Shown: positions 53,421-62,117 of the stretch, one piece after another
Position numbering within the stretch: the stretch's first letter is position 1
How the letters are laid out: every line of letters starts with the position of its first letter
Assembly: GCF_024519315.1 (NCBI RefSeq)
Contig: NZ_JANIIC010000008.1
Span: 1-64,000, forward strand
Origin: Streptomyces malaysiensis subsp. samsunensis
Lineage (GTDB): Bacteria > Actinomycetota > Actinomycetes > Streptomycetales > Streptomycetaceae
Reading direction: 5' to 3'
DNA: 64,000 bases
The notes under the pieces: model-generated
What the model saw: the letters and a program-made list of their open reading frames with translations, nothing else
The model's database searches: none
What the model was told of the DNA's origin: nothing
Position numbers and translations under genes: made by a program

Positions 53421-54830
53421 GCCGCCATCAGCTCGGACACCTCGGCCCTGATCTTGGCGAGGGCGCCCTCGTCACCGCTCTTCGCGGCGGTCACCGCGCG
53501 GTCCATCCACTCGGCCACGGCGGGCATGTGCTCGGTGGACAGACCGCGCGAGGTGAGGGAGGGGGTGCCGATCCGGATACCGGAGGGATCGAAGGGCTTG
53601 CGCGGGTCATAGGGGACGGTGTTGTAGTTCACCACGATCCCGGCCTGGTCCATGGCCTTGGCCGCGACCTTGCCCGGCACATCCTTGGGCGTCAGGTCCA
53701 TCAGGATCAGATGGTTGTCGGTGCCGCCGGAGACCAGCTCGAAGCCGCGGGCGAGCAGTTCCTCGGCGAGTGCCTTGGCGTTGGCGACCACGGCATGGGC
53801 GTAGTCACGGAAGGCGGGCTGGGCGGCCTCGTGCAGGGCCACCGCGATGGCGGCGGTGGTCTGATTGTGCGGACCGCCCTGGAGCCCGGGGAAGACGGCC
53901 TTGTCGATGGCCTTGGCATGGGTCTCGCGCGACATCAGCATCGCGCCGCGCGGACCCCGGAGCGTCTTATGGGTGGTGGTGGAGATGACATCGGCGTACG
54001 GCACGGGCGAGGGATGGGCGCCGCCCGCGATCAGACCGGCGATATGCGCGATATCGGCGATGAGGACCGAGTCCACCTCGTGGGCGATCTCCGCGAAGGC
54101 GGCGAAGTCGATCGTGCGGGGCACCGCCGTGCCACCGCAGAAGATCAGCTTGGGCCGCTCCTCGCGGGCCAGCTCGCGCACCTGGTCGAAGTCGATCATC
54201 CCGGTGTCCTGGCGCACCCCGTACCGGACGCCGCGGAACCAGGTGCCGGTGGCGGAGACACCCCAGCCGTGGGTGAGATGACCGCCCATGGGCAGTGCCA
54301 TGCCCATCACGGTGTCACCGGGCTGGGCGAAGGCCAGATAGGCCGCGAGGTTGGCGGGTGAGCCGGAGTAGGGCTGGACATTGGCGTGCTCGGCGCCGAA
54401 GAGGGCCTTGGCCCGGTTGATCGCCAGGGTCTCCACCTGGTCGATGACCTGCTGGCCCTCGTAGTAGCGGCGGCCGGGGTAGCCCTCGCTGTACTTGTTC
54501 TGCAACACCGTCCCGGAGGCTTCCAGGACGGCGGCGGAGACATAGTTCTCGCTCGCGATCAGGCGCAGAGTCTCGGACTGCAACAGCTCCTCGGCGCCGA
54601 CGAGGGAAGCGAGTTCGGGGTCGGCGGCCGACAGGGCGGGATGGGACAGGGGCAGGCTCATCGAGTCCTCCGGGGCGATCGGTGACGGTCCGGTCGTGTC
54701 CCGGGGTGCCCAGGCGGGCGGCACCTCGTGGCGCTGGGGCCGCGCATCGCTTCCTCGTGGTCGGTTCCACGCTCGGCTCGCCAGTCACGATGCGCACCCC
54801 CACTCTAGCTAGTGAGACAAGGAGGACAAG

Positions 54831-56051
54831 ATGGGATCGGGACGCTCCGCGGAGCGGGCCATCGCCGCCGCCGAGGCCCATGGCGCGCACAACTACCATC
54901 CGCTGCCGGTCGTCGTCGCGTCCGCCGAAGGCGCCTGGATGACCGATGTCGAGGGCCGCCGGTATCTCGATCTGCTCGCCGGATACTCGGCGCTCAACTT
55001 CGGGCATCGCAACCGCCGGCTGATCGAGGCCGCCAAGGCGCAGCTGGACCGGGTCACCCTCACCTCCCGCGCGTTCCACCACGACCGCTTCGGCGCCTTC
55101 TGCGCCGAGCTGGCCGAGCTGTGCGGCATGGAGATGGTGCTGCCCATGAACACGGGGGCGGAGGCGGTGGAGACGGCCGTCAAAACCGCCCGTAAATGGG
55201 GCTACCGGAGCAAGGGCGTACCGGACGGCCGGGCCAGGATCATCGCCGCCGAGAACAACTTCCACGGCCGGACGACCACCCTCATCAGCCTCTCCACCGA
55301 TCCGGAGGCCCGCGCCCAGCACGGCCCCTTCACCCCGGGGTTCCCGATCGTGCCGTACGGGGACCTGGCGGCGATGGAGGCGGCACTCGACGCCGCGCCC
55401 GAGGAGACGGTCGCCGTGCTGCTGGAGCCGATCCAGGGCGAGGCGGGGGTGGTGGTGCCGCCGCCCGGCTATCTGGCCGGGGTCCGGGAGCTGACCCGGG
55501 AGCGGAATGTGCTGTTCATCGCCGATGAGGTCCAGTCCGGCCTCGGGCGCACCGGCACCACCTTCGCCTGTGAGCACGAAGGGGTGGTCCCCGATGTCTA
55601 TGTGCTGGGCAAGGCGCTGGGCGGTGGAGTGATGCCGGTGTCGGCGGTGGTGTCCTCCCGCGAGGTGCTCGGGGTGCAGCGCCCCGGGGAGCACGGCTCC
55701 ACCTTCGGCGGCAACCCGCTCGCCTGCGCCGTCGCCCTGGAGGTCATCGCCATGGTGCGGACCGGAGAGTTCCAGCGGCGCTCGGCCACGCTCGGCGAGC
55801 TGCTCCACCGGGAGCTGGGGCCGCTCATCGGAAACGGGGTGCGGCAGGTGCGCGGCCGGGGGCTGTGGGCGGGGGTGGACATCGAGCCGTCACACGGCAC
55901 CGGGCGGCAGATCTCCGAGCGGCTCATGGACCGCGGAGTGCTGGTCAAGGACACCCATGACGCCACCATCCGGATCGCCCCGCCCCTGGTGATCGGCGAG
56001 GAGGACCTGATGTGGGCGCTGGACCAGCTCAGGGCGGTGCTGGCCGAATGA
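54831..56051 (+). CDS. rocD: Ornithine (oxo-acid) aminotransferase
   Basis: 406 residues, class III PLP aminotransferase. Characteristic blocks: NYHPLPVVVASAEGAWM, AENNFHGRTTTLISLS, LFIADEVQSGLGRTG, the PLP lysine in VLGKALGGG, and HGSTFGGNPLA. The pattern is that of ornithine--oxo-acid transaminase, which makes glutamate semialdehyde. AAGGAGG lies seven nt upstream. Divergent from glyA; an 18-bp repeat array follows its stop. Confidence 0.92.
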   Translation: MGSGRSAERAIAAAEAHGAHNYHPLPVVVASAEGAWMTDVEGRRYLDLLAGYSALNFGHRNRRLIEAAKAQLDRVTLTSRAFHHDRFGAFCAELAELCGMEMVLPMNTGAEAVETAVKTARKWGYRSKGVPDGRARIIAAENNFHGRTTTLISLSTDPEARAQHGPFTPGFPIVPYGDLAAMEAALDAAPEETVAVLLEPIQGEAGVVVPPPGYLAGVRELTRERNVLFIADEVQSGLGRTGTTFACEHEGVVPDVYVLGKALGGGVMPVSAVVSSREVLGVQRPGEHGSTFGGNPLACAVALEVIAMVRTGEFQRRSATLGELLHRELGPLIGNGVRQVRGRGLWAGVDIEPSHGTGRQISERLMDRGVLVKDTHDATIRIAPPLVIGEEDLMWALDQLRAVLAE

Positions 56052-56064
56052 GCGGGTACGGTCC

Positions 56065-56316
56065 GGCGGCCCCGAGCGGCTTGGTGGTCCGGCGCGGCGC
56101 GGCGGTCCCGCGTAGCTCGGTGGCCCGGTGCGGCGCGGTGGCCCCGAGCGGCGCGGTGGTCCCGGGCGGCTTAGGGGCCCGGTACGGCTCAGCGGTCTGG
56201 CTCGGCTCGACGGTCCCGCACGGCTCGGTGGCCCCGCACGGCTCAGCGCCCCCGCGCGGCACGGTGGCCCCGCGTGGCTCGGCGGCCCCGTATAGCTCAG
56301 AGGCTTCGCGCGGCTC
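56065..56316. repeat. 18-bp tandem array seeded on the ATP-grasp gene stop codon
   Basis: Fourteen imperfect 18-bp units (for example GGTGGCCCCGCACGGCTC). On the minus strand they continue the gene's final CTCTGA: CTCTGAGCCGCGCGAAGC, CTCTGAGCTATACGGGGC and so on. It fills the whole gap between two convergent genes. Confidence 0.9.
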
Positions 56317-57502
56317 AGAGGATCACATGGGGGATGAAGCGCGCGTATTCATCCGTCACCAGTCCTGCCGACTCGCGGATGCCGAGTCCGGCCGACTCGC
56401 CCTCCACGACCCAGGTGCCGAGCACCACCCGGTTGCCGTCGAAGTCGGGGAGCGGCGCCAGTTCCTGGTAGCAGCACGGCTCATCGCGGAGGACGGGCTC
56501 CTCGCCCGGCGGATGCACGGTCACCCCCGCGCCCTCCCGGCCGAGCAACGGTTTGGCCACATAGCCGGTGGTGCGGGCCAGTTCCCGGGGGCCGTCGAGG
56601 TAGGCGGGCAGCAGATGGGGATGGCCCGGGAAGAGCTCCCACAACACGGCCAGCAGCGCCTTGTTGGACAGCAGCATCTTCCAGGCCGGTTCGATCCACA
56701 GCGTGGATCCGGTGCCGCCCCCGTTGTCGAGCGTGTCCAGCACATGCGGGCCGAACCGGTCGGTGACCAGCCACTCCCAGGGGTAGAGCTTGAAACAGCT
56801 CCGGATGAAGCGGAACCGCTTGTCCACGAAGCGGCCCGACAGCCCTTCCCAGCCGATGTCCTCCATGGAGATCGCCTCGGTCCTCAGCCCGGCCTGCTCG
56901 GCCGTCTCCCGGAGATAGGCCACCGTCATCAGATCCTCGCCCAGCTCGTCCCCGGCGGAATGGGCGAAGTACAGGGGCGTTCCCGGCGGCAGCAGCGCCG
57001 CCTGGGTGCGCCAGGCGTCGACCAGCCGTTCATGGAGGGAGTTCCACTGGTCCGCACCCGGAAAGCGGTCCTCCATCCAGAACCACTGGGCGCTCGCCGC
57101 CTCCACCAGCGAGGTGGGCGTGTCGGCGTTGTACTCCAGCAGCTTCGCCGGGCCCGCCTCACCGTCGTAGCGCAGATCGAACCGGCCGTAGACGCTGGGC
57201 TGTTCGGCCCGGCGGTGCCAGGACTCGGCGACCAGCCCGGCCAGCCGTGGATCGTGGATGCCCAGGTCGGCGAAGCGGCCGGTCTCGACGATATGGGCGG
57301 CCGCGGCCAGCGACATCCGGTGCAGTTCCTCGACCACCTCCTCCAGCGCCTCGACCTCGGGCAGCGAGAAGGCGTAGTAGGCGCTCTCGTCCCAGTAGGG
57401 GCGCAGCGAGCCGTCCGGGTAGCGGGTCAGCGGATAGATGACCCCCTGCTCCTCCACCGTGGACTGCCAGTCGCGGCGGGGGTCGATGGTGTGGCGCTTC
57501 AT
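56315..57502 (-). CDS. Glutathionylspermidine-synthase-family ATP-grasp protein (YgiC-like)
   Basis: 395 residues. It matches the GSP_synth ATP-grasp ligase pattern: YWDESAYYAFSLPEVEAL, LLEYNADTPTSLVEAA, GSTLWIEPAWKMLLSNKALL, KPLLGREGAGV and a C-terminal GTWVVEGESAGLGIRES. It lacks the amidase domain, so it is YgiC/YjfC-like; actinomycetes have no glutathione, so the true substrate is unknown. It follows a YgiB-like lipoprotein gene by 15 bp, as in enterobacteria. Confidence 0.85.
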   Translation of the reverse strand: MKRHTIDPRRDWQSTVEEQGVIYPLTRYPDGSLRPYWDESAYYAFSLPEVEALEEVVEELHRMSLAAAAHIVETGRFADLGIHDPRLAGLVAESWHRRAEQPSVYGRFDLRYDGEAGPAKLLEYNADTPTSLVEAASAQWFWMEDRFPGADQWNSLHERLVDAWRTQAALLPPGTPLYFAHSAGDELGEDLMTVAYLRETAEQAGLRTEAISMEDIGWEGLSGRFVDKRFRFIRSCFKLYPWEWLVTDRFGPHVLDTLDNGGGTGSTLWIEPAWKMLLSNKALLAVLWELFPGHPHLLPAYLDGPRELARTTGYVAKPLLGREGAGVTVHPPGEEPVLRDEPCCYQELAPLPDFDGNRVVLGTWVVEGESAGLGIRESAGLVTDEYARFIPHVIL

Positions 57503-57517
57503 CGAGGGACGGCCCGC

Positions 57518-57868
57518 TCAGCCGCCGCTGGAGCCGGAGCAGCCGAAGCCGCCCCGGTCGGCGGCCTTGCTCTTGTCGAAGGTGCCGTAGTCCGCCCAGC
57601 GGCCGCTGACGTCGGAGTCGTAGTACCACTCGCCGTCGACGCCCGCCTTGCCCCGGCTCTTCTTGCCCTTGCCGCCCGTGGTGGACGCAGAGCCCTTGCA
57701 GGCGCCGGAGTCGACGACCCGGTACCCGTTCACGGCGTCATAGCTGTTCCGGTCCACACAGCGCTTGTCCGGTTCCGAACCACAGGAGGTGAGCGCCGCC
57801 GCCAGCGCGCCCATACCGCCCAGGATCACCGTGCTCGACCGCAGCCGCCGCGTCGTCTTCCGTTCCAT
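57518..57868 (-). CDS. Small YgiB-like (DUF1190-like) lipoprotein
   Basis: 116 residues. Lipoprotein signal with lipobox ALTSC (Cys ~29). The mature part has paired cysteines (RCVDRNSYDAVNGYRVVD, DSGAC), a Lys/Gly-rich linker and the C-terminal RGGFGCSGSSGG, which resembles the RGGFG end of YgiB proteins. GGAG lies seven nt upstream of the ATG. It is the first gene of a two-gene unit with the YgiC-like ligase. The YgiB link is by pattern and context, not proven. Confidence 0.68.
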   Translation of the reverse strand: MERKTTRRLRSSTVILGGMGALAAALTSCGSEPDKRCVDRNSYDAVNGYRVVDSGACKGSASTTGGKGKKSRGKAGVDGEWYYDSDVSGRWADYGTFDKSKAADRGGFGCSGSSGG

Positions 57869-57950
57869 CGCAGTCTCCCCCGTTTCTCTCCCCGAGACCG
57901 CCGCCCACCCTAGGGGGAACTGCCGCGCCCATGGACGGCGGGGCCCGGCC

Positions 57951-57992
57951 GCGCCCACGCGGCGGAGCCGCACACCGGCACAGCCCCGCGCC
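57951..57992 (-). repeat. Dispersed repeat family 2, inverted copy
   Basis: GCGCCCACGCGGCGGAGCCG, CACACCGGCACAGCCCCGCG: reverse complement of the element at 47.8 and 50.3 kb. It lies between the lipoprotein gene and the MocR gene end. Confidence 0.7.
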
Positions 57993-58060
57993 TCTTCGAG
58001 GCAGCTTGCGAACCGCGGCCGGTGGATTCCACCGAGTTGCTGAGAGGGGGCTGGCCGGGC

Positions 58061-59701
58061 TCAGGGCAGCACCCGGCACAGCGCTTCCAGCGCGCCCGTG
58101 AAGGCGTGGTCGGGCGGGGTGCCATAGGCGAACACCAGCGCGTCCGGCCCCTCCCCCGGCGCCGGTCCGGGCCCACCCGGCTCCCGCTCCTCGCGGTAGC
58201 GGAAGCGGGAGAGCCCCTCCAGGGCCAGGCCCTGCCAGGCCGCGCCCTGCACCACGGACCGCTCGGTGCCCGGCGGCAGTTGGAGCACCGCGTGCAGCCC
58301 CGCCTCGATGCCCGTGACCCGCACCCGCGGGGCGCGTTCGGCGAGCGCCGCCACCAGCTGGTCGCGGCGGCGCCGGTAGCGCATCCGCATACCGCGCACA
58401 TGGCGGTCGTACGCCCCGGAGTCGATGAACTCCGCGAGCGTCAGCTGGTCAAGACCGCCCAACTGCCACTCCCCCGTCCCCTTGACCGCCAGGAGGTCGT
58501 CCATCAGATGGTCCGGCACCACCATCCAGGCCAGCCGCAGCGCGGGCGCCAGGCTCTTGCTCGCGGTGCCCAGATAGACCACATGCTCGGGGTCCAGCCC
58601 TTGCAGCGCCCCGACCGGCTGACGGTCGTAGCGGAACTCCCCGTCGTAGTCGTCCTCCAGCACCAGCCCGCCCACCCGCGAGGCCCAGTCGACCACGGCG
58701 GCGCGCCGGTCGGGGTCCAGCGGAACCCCGATGGGGAACTGATGCGCCGGGGTGAGCAGGACGGTCCGCGGCCCGGGCAGCCGGTCCAGCTCCGCTGTCC
58801 GCGCGCCCTGCTGATCGACCGGCAGCGGTATGGTGCGCAGCCCGGCCCCGCGCATCACGTTCCAGTGGATGTCGAGCCCGTAGGACTCCACGGCCACCTC
58901 GCGGTGCCCGGCCTTCTGCCGCACCCTGCTGAGCAGGGCCAGCCCCTGGACGAACCCCGCGCAGATCACGACCCGTTCCGGCGCGGCCCGCACCCCACGG
59001 GCGCGCGCCAGATAGTCGGCCAGGACCCGCCGCAGCTCGGGCCGTCCGGCGGGGTGACCGTAGCCGAAGGCGTCGTTCGGCGCGGCGGTCAGGGCGCGCC
59101 GGGCCGCGGAGAGCCAGGCGGACCGGGGGAAGGCCGAGACATCGGGTTGGCCGGGCCGCAGATCGTAGACGGGCCGGGCGGCGGCCGCGGCGGCGGCGGG
59201 CGGAGGTGTGCGCGGCGGGGCGGGTTCGGGCGGTACGACGCGCCGGGCGACCCGGGTGCCCGAGCCCTGCCGGGCCGTCAGCCAGCCCTCGGCGACCAGC
59301 TCCCCATAGGCGTCGGCGACGGTGTTCCGGGCGATGCCGAGGTCTGCGGCGAGGGAACGGGAGGAGGGCAGCCGGGTGCCCGGGGCGAGCCGCCCGCCGC
59401 GGACGGCGTCGCGCAGCGCGCGGATGAGCGCGTCCCGTACCCCGGTCCCGCCGCCCGGCGGCAGATCCAGATGGAGGTCCGTGCCCAGCCCGGCGGCCCG
59501 GTCGGCCGTCCCCTGCCCGGGGTCGCCCGCCCGCTCACCGGCACCGGCCGTCCGGTGCCCTGTCCGCTGCCCGGGGCTGTCCGCGACCTCCCGGGCCCCG
59601 CCCGTCCGCTGTCCGGACCCGCCCGGCCCGCCCGGCCGCTGTCCAGATCTGCCTGTCCGCTGTCCGGGTTCGTCCCTCTGAGTGGCCCATGAATCCGCCA
59701 T
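58061..59701 (-). CDS. MocR-type regulator (GntR HTH fused to aminotransferase-like domain)
   Basis: 546 residues. A ~75-residue Gly/Arg/Gln/Thr-rich extension (GQRTG repeats) precedes the GntR winged helix (~85-150, LRDAVRGGRLAPGTRLPSSR, LGIARNTVADAYGEL) and a fold-type I aminotransferase domain (~175-540) with the PLP lysine in GTASKSLAPALRLAW. MocR proteins sense PLP or amino-compound adducts. Divergent from the AhpD-like gene, which it probably regulates. The repetitive N-terminal tail may be mis-started, but no later start with a ribosome site is obvious. Confidence 0.88.
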   Translation of the reverse strand: MADSWATQRDEPGQRTGRSGQRPGGPGGSGQRTGGAREVADSPGQRTGHRTAGAGERAGDPGQGTADRAAGLGTDLHLDLPPGGGTGVRDALIRALRDAVRGGRLAPGTRLPSSRSLAADLGIARNTVADAYGELVAEGWLTARQGSGTRVARRVVPPEPAPPRTPPPAAAAAAARPVYDLRPGQPDVSAFPRSAWLSAARRALTAAPNDAFGYGHPAGRPELRRVLADYLARARGVRAAPERVVICAGFVQGLALLSRVRQKAGHREVAVESYGLDIHWNVMRGAGLRTIPLPVDQQGARTAELDRLPGPRTVLLTPAHQFPIGVPLDPDRRAAVVDWASRVGGLVLEDDYDGEFRYDRQPVGALQGLDPEHVVYLGTASKSLAPALRLAWMVVPDHLMDDLLAVKGTGEWQLGGLDQLTLAEFIDSGAYDRHVRGMRMRYRRRRDQLVAALAERAPRVRVTGIEAGLHAVLQLPPGTERSVVQGAAWQGLALEGLSRFRYREEREPGGPGPAPGEGPDALVFAYGTPPDHAFTGALEALCRVLP

Positions 59702-59747
59702 GGAAATGGACCATACTCCTGGGCCGCCCGGCCTCTAGCGTGGAGGC
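59683..59747. promoter_or_regulatory. MocR / AhpD-like divergent promoter
   Basis: Direct repeats TGGCCCAT (59683-59690) and TGGACCAT (59707-59714) are spaced 24 bp, as expected for MocR-type sites. TAGCGT lies six nt before the AhpD-like ATG, next to GGAGG. Confidence 0.5.
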
Positions 59748-60233
59748 ATGACGACGACAGAGAGCACTCACCGACACGTCCCCCGGATGCAGTTCGCCAA
59801 GGCCGCCCCCGAGGTCTACAAGGCCATGGTCGCCCTGGACGCGGCCGCCAGAAAGGACGTGGACCCGAAGCTGGCCGAGCTGGTCAAGACGCGTGCCTCA
59901 CAGCTCAACCACTGCGCGTTCTGCATCGACATGCACACCAAGGACGCCCGTGCGGCGGGCGAGTCCGAGGACCGTCTGTACCTCCTCAACGCCTGGGAGG
60001 AGGCCGTGGACCTGTACACCGAGAAGGAGCAGGCCGCCCTCGCCCTGACCGAGGCCGTCACCGTCCTGACCGACGGTTTCGTCCCGGACGAGGTCTACGA
60101 GCGGGCCGCCAAGCACTTCGAGGAGCGGGAGCTGGCCCAGCTGATCGCCCTGATCCTCACCATCAACGCCTGGAACCGGATCGGTGTGACCACCCGCTTG
60201 GCCCCCGGCGCCTACAAGCCCTCGGGCCACTGA
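59748..60233 (+). CDS. Carboxymuconolactone decarboxylase / AhpD-family protein
   Basis: 161 residues, helical. The AhpD-like CxxC pair is in NHCAFCIDMH (~residues 54-63) with TRASQLN just before and LIALILTINAWNRIG near the end. Members with CxxC are alkylhydroperoxidase-type disulfide reductants. Divergent from a MocR regulator and 12 bp upstream of a PEP-mutase-family gene, so the two form a regulated pair of uncertain physiological role. Confidence 0.88.
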   Translation: MTTTESTHRHVPRMQFAKAAPEVYKAMVALDAAARKDVDPKLAELVKTRASQLNHCAFCIDMHTKDARAAGESEDRLYLLNAWEEAVDLYTEKEQAALALTEAVTVLTDGFVPDEVYERAAKHFEERELAQLIALILTINAWNRIGVTTRLAPGAYKPSGH

Positions 60234-60245
60234 GGCGGGCCCGCC

Positions 60246-61013
60246 ATGACGGCACCCGCGACCACCGACGGCGCCCGGACGCTCCGCGCGCTGCACCACG
60301 GCCGCGAGCCCGGCGATCCGCTGGTGCTCCCCGGCCCCTGGGACGCCGCCTCGGCCCGGGTCTTCGCCGACGCCGGTTTCCCGGCGCTCGCCACCCCGAG
60401 CGCGGGGATCGCGGCTTCCCTCGGCCACCAGGACGGCCAGACTCCGCCGCAGGAGATGTTCGCCACGATCGCCCGGATCGTCCGGGCGGTGGACATCCCC
60501 GTCTCCGCGGACGTCGAAGCGGGCTACGGACTGGCCCCCGAGGAGCTGGTCGAGCGGCTGCTGGAGACCGGCGCGGTCGGCTGCAACCTGGAGGACTTCG
60601 ACCGGGCGGCCGGGCGGCTGGTGGAACCCGGGCGACAGGCGGACCTGCTGGCGGCGGTGCGGGCCGAGGCGGGCGAGGGCCTGGTGATCAACGCCCGGGT
60701 CGACACCTTCGTCCACGGCGGCCCGGACATCGGCCCCGAGGCCGCGGCCACCGCCGCGATCGAGCGCGCACGGCTCTATGTGGAGGCGGGCGCGGACTGT
60801 GTGTACCCGATCCTCGCGCCCCCGGAGCTGCTGCCCCGCCTGGCGGCCGCCATCGACGCCCCGCTGAACGCGGCGGCGTTCGACCCGGACGGCCCGTCCC
60901 CGCGTGAGCTGGGCCGGCTGGGCGCCACCCGGATCACCTTCGGCCCCCGGCTGCTCCGGCAGACGATGGCCGCGGCCGCGGACCTCGTAAAACGGCTGGG
61001 CCCGGCACCGTAG
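60246..61013 (+). CDS. Isocitrate lyase / PEP mutase family protein
   Basis: 255 residues, TIM barrel. Family motifs: LVLPGPWDAASARVF, ATPSAGIAASLG, PVSADVEAGYG (metal-site Asp/Glu) and CNLEDFD. These enzymes cleave or form C-C or C-P bonds beside a carbonyl (isocitrate lyase, methylisocitrate lyase, phosphonomutase); the KKCGH active loop of isocitrate lyase is absent, so it is a generic oxaloacetate-hydrolase-like member. Co-transcribed with the AhpD-like gene. Confidence 0.85.
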   Translation: MTAPATTDGARTLRALHHGREPGDPLVLPGPWDAASARVFADAGFPALATPSAGIAASLGHQDGQTPPQEMFATIARIVRAVDIPVSADVEAGYGLAPEELVERLLETGAVGCNLEDFDRAAGRLVEPGRQADLLAAVRAEAGEGLVINARVDTFVHGGPDIGPEAAATAAIERARLYVEAGADCVYPILAPPELLPRLAAAIDAPLNAAAFDPDGPSPRELGRLGATRITFGPRLLRQTMAAAADLVKRLGPAP

Positions 61014-61107
61014 AACGGCCGGACCCCCGCCGTGAGACAAGCCGGACCCCGCGCCGTGAAACGGCTGGACCCCGCCCCGTCCCTTGATCGCGGACGAAGC
61101 GGGGTCC
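60984..61107. repeat. 23-24-bp tandem repeats over the gene end, then a terminator
   Basis: Four units begin with the last codons of the PEP-mutase gene: AAACGGCTGGGCCCGGCACC then GTAG; AACGGCCGGACCCCCGCCGT then GAG; ACAAGCCGGACCCCGCGCCG then TGA; AACGGCTGGACCCCGCCCCG. The TAG stop lies inside unit 1. The last unit supplies the left arm of a hairpin (GGACCCCGC 61067-61075 / GCGGGGTCC 61099-61107). Confidence 0.75.
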
Positions 61108-61138
61108 ACCCCATGGGCCTACGGCCGTAGAGCCGCCC

Positions 61139-62116
61139 CTACGGAATCCACTTCTTCCAGACGTCCGGGTGCGCCTCGACCCACTTCTTCGCGGCGTCCT
61201 CGGGCGACATCCCCCGCGAGGCGATCAACTCGGACACCTCGTTCTGGTCCTGCTTGGTCCAGTGGAACTTCTTCAGGAACGCCGCCGCCTTGCCGCCCTT
61301 CTTCGCGAAGTCCGCGTTGAGGTACTTCTGAAGCGGTGTGGTCGGGTAGGCGCAGTCGAAGGACTCCGGGTCCTCGGCGCCCTCGTTCGCGCACTCGTCC
61401 GTGTACTTGGGCAGCTTGACCTCGACCATCGGCACCTGGTTGAACAGCCACTGCGGCTCGTACCAGTAGCTCAGGAACGGCTTCTTCGCCTTGGCGAACT
61501 GCTTCATCTGGGTGATCTGCGCCGCTTCCGAACCCGAGAAGACGATCTGGTAGTTCAGCTTCAGGTTCTTCACCAGCGCCTTGTCATTGGTGACATAGGA
61601 CGGTGAACCGTCCAGCAGCTGGCCCTTGCCGCCGCTCTCCGCGGTCCTGAAGGTCTTCGCGTACTTGTTGAGGTTCTTCCAGTTCAGGACGTCCGGATGG
61701 GCGTCGGCGAAGTACTTCGGCACCCACCAGCCGATATGGCCGGTGACGCCGAGCCCGCCGCCCGGCACGATCGTCTTCTTGTCCTTGACGTACCGCTGCT
61801 CCTGGTCCGGGTGGCCCCAGTCCTCCAGAATCGCGTCCACCCGGTCCTGGCTGAGCGCGTCCCACGCCGGAACCTCGTCCACCTGGACGGTGTCGACGCG
61901 GTAGCCCAGCTCATGCTCCAGCAGATACTGGGCGACCGCGACATTGGACTGGGCGCCGACCCAGGACTGGACGGAGAGCGTGACGCTCTTCGCCCCGCCC
62001 ACATTGGCGTACGGCGAGGTCTGCTTGGTCATGTCCGCCGCGCCGCAGCCGGTCGCGGTGAACACGGCCGTGACACCGACGGCGGCCATCAGCAGCTGAG
62101 TGCGGGTGCGAGCCAT
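61139..62116 (-). CDS. Glycine-betaine/proline ABC transporter substrate-binding lipoprotein
   Basis: 325 residues. Lipobox in FTATGC (Cys ~24), then an OpuAC-type periplasmic-fold domain: VTLSVQSWVGAQSNVAVAQY, DAILEDWGHPDQ, GHIGWWVPKYF, with Trp/Tyr residues that could form the aromatic cage for quaternary amines (FLSYWYEPQWLF). It starts 1 bp after the permease stop, so it is the downstream partner. Likely imports glycine betaine or a related osmolyte. Confidence 0.92.
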   Translation of the reverse strand: MARTRTQLLMAAVGVTAVFTATGCGAADMTKQTSPYANVGGAKSVTLSVQSWVGAQSNVAVAQYLLEHELGYRVDTVQVDEVPAWDALSQDRVDAILEDWGHPDQEQRYVKDKKTIVPGGGLGVTGHIGWWVPKYFADAHPDVLNWKNLNKYAKTFRTAESGGKGQLLDGSPSYVTNDKALVKNLKLNYQIVFSGSEAAQITQMKQFAKAKKPFLSYWYEPQWLFNQVPMVEVKLPKYTDECANEGAEDPESFDCAYPTTPLQKYLNADFAKKGGKAAAFLKKFHWTKQDQNEVSELIASRGMSPEDAAKKWVEAHPDVWKKWIP

Positions 62117-62117
62117 A

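Noticed and set aside
54662..54830. Glycine riboswitch upstream of glyA
   Set aside because: I found no tandem glycine-aptamer core or expected conserved loops; the gap is short and shared with a divergent promoter.
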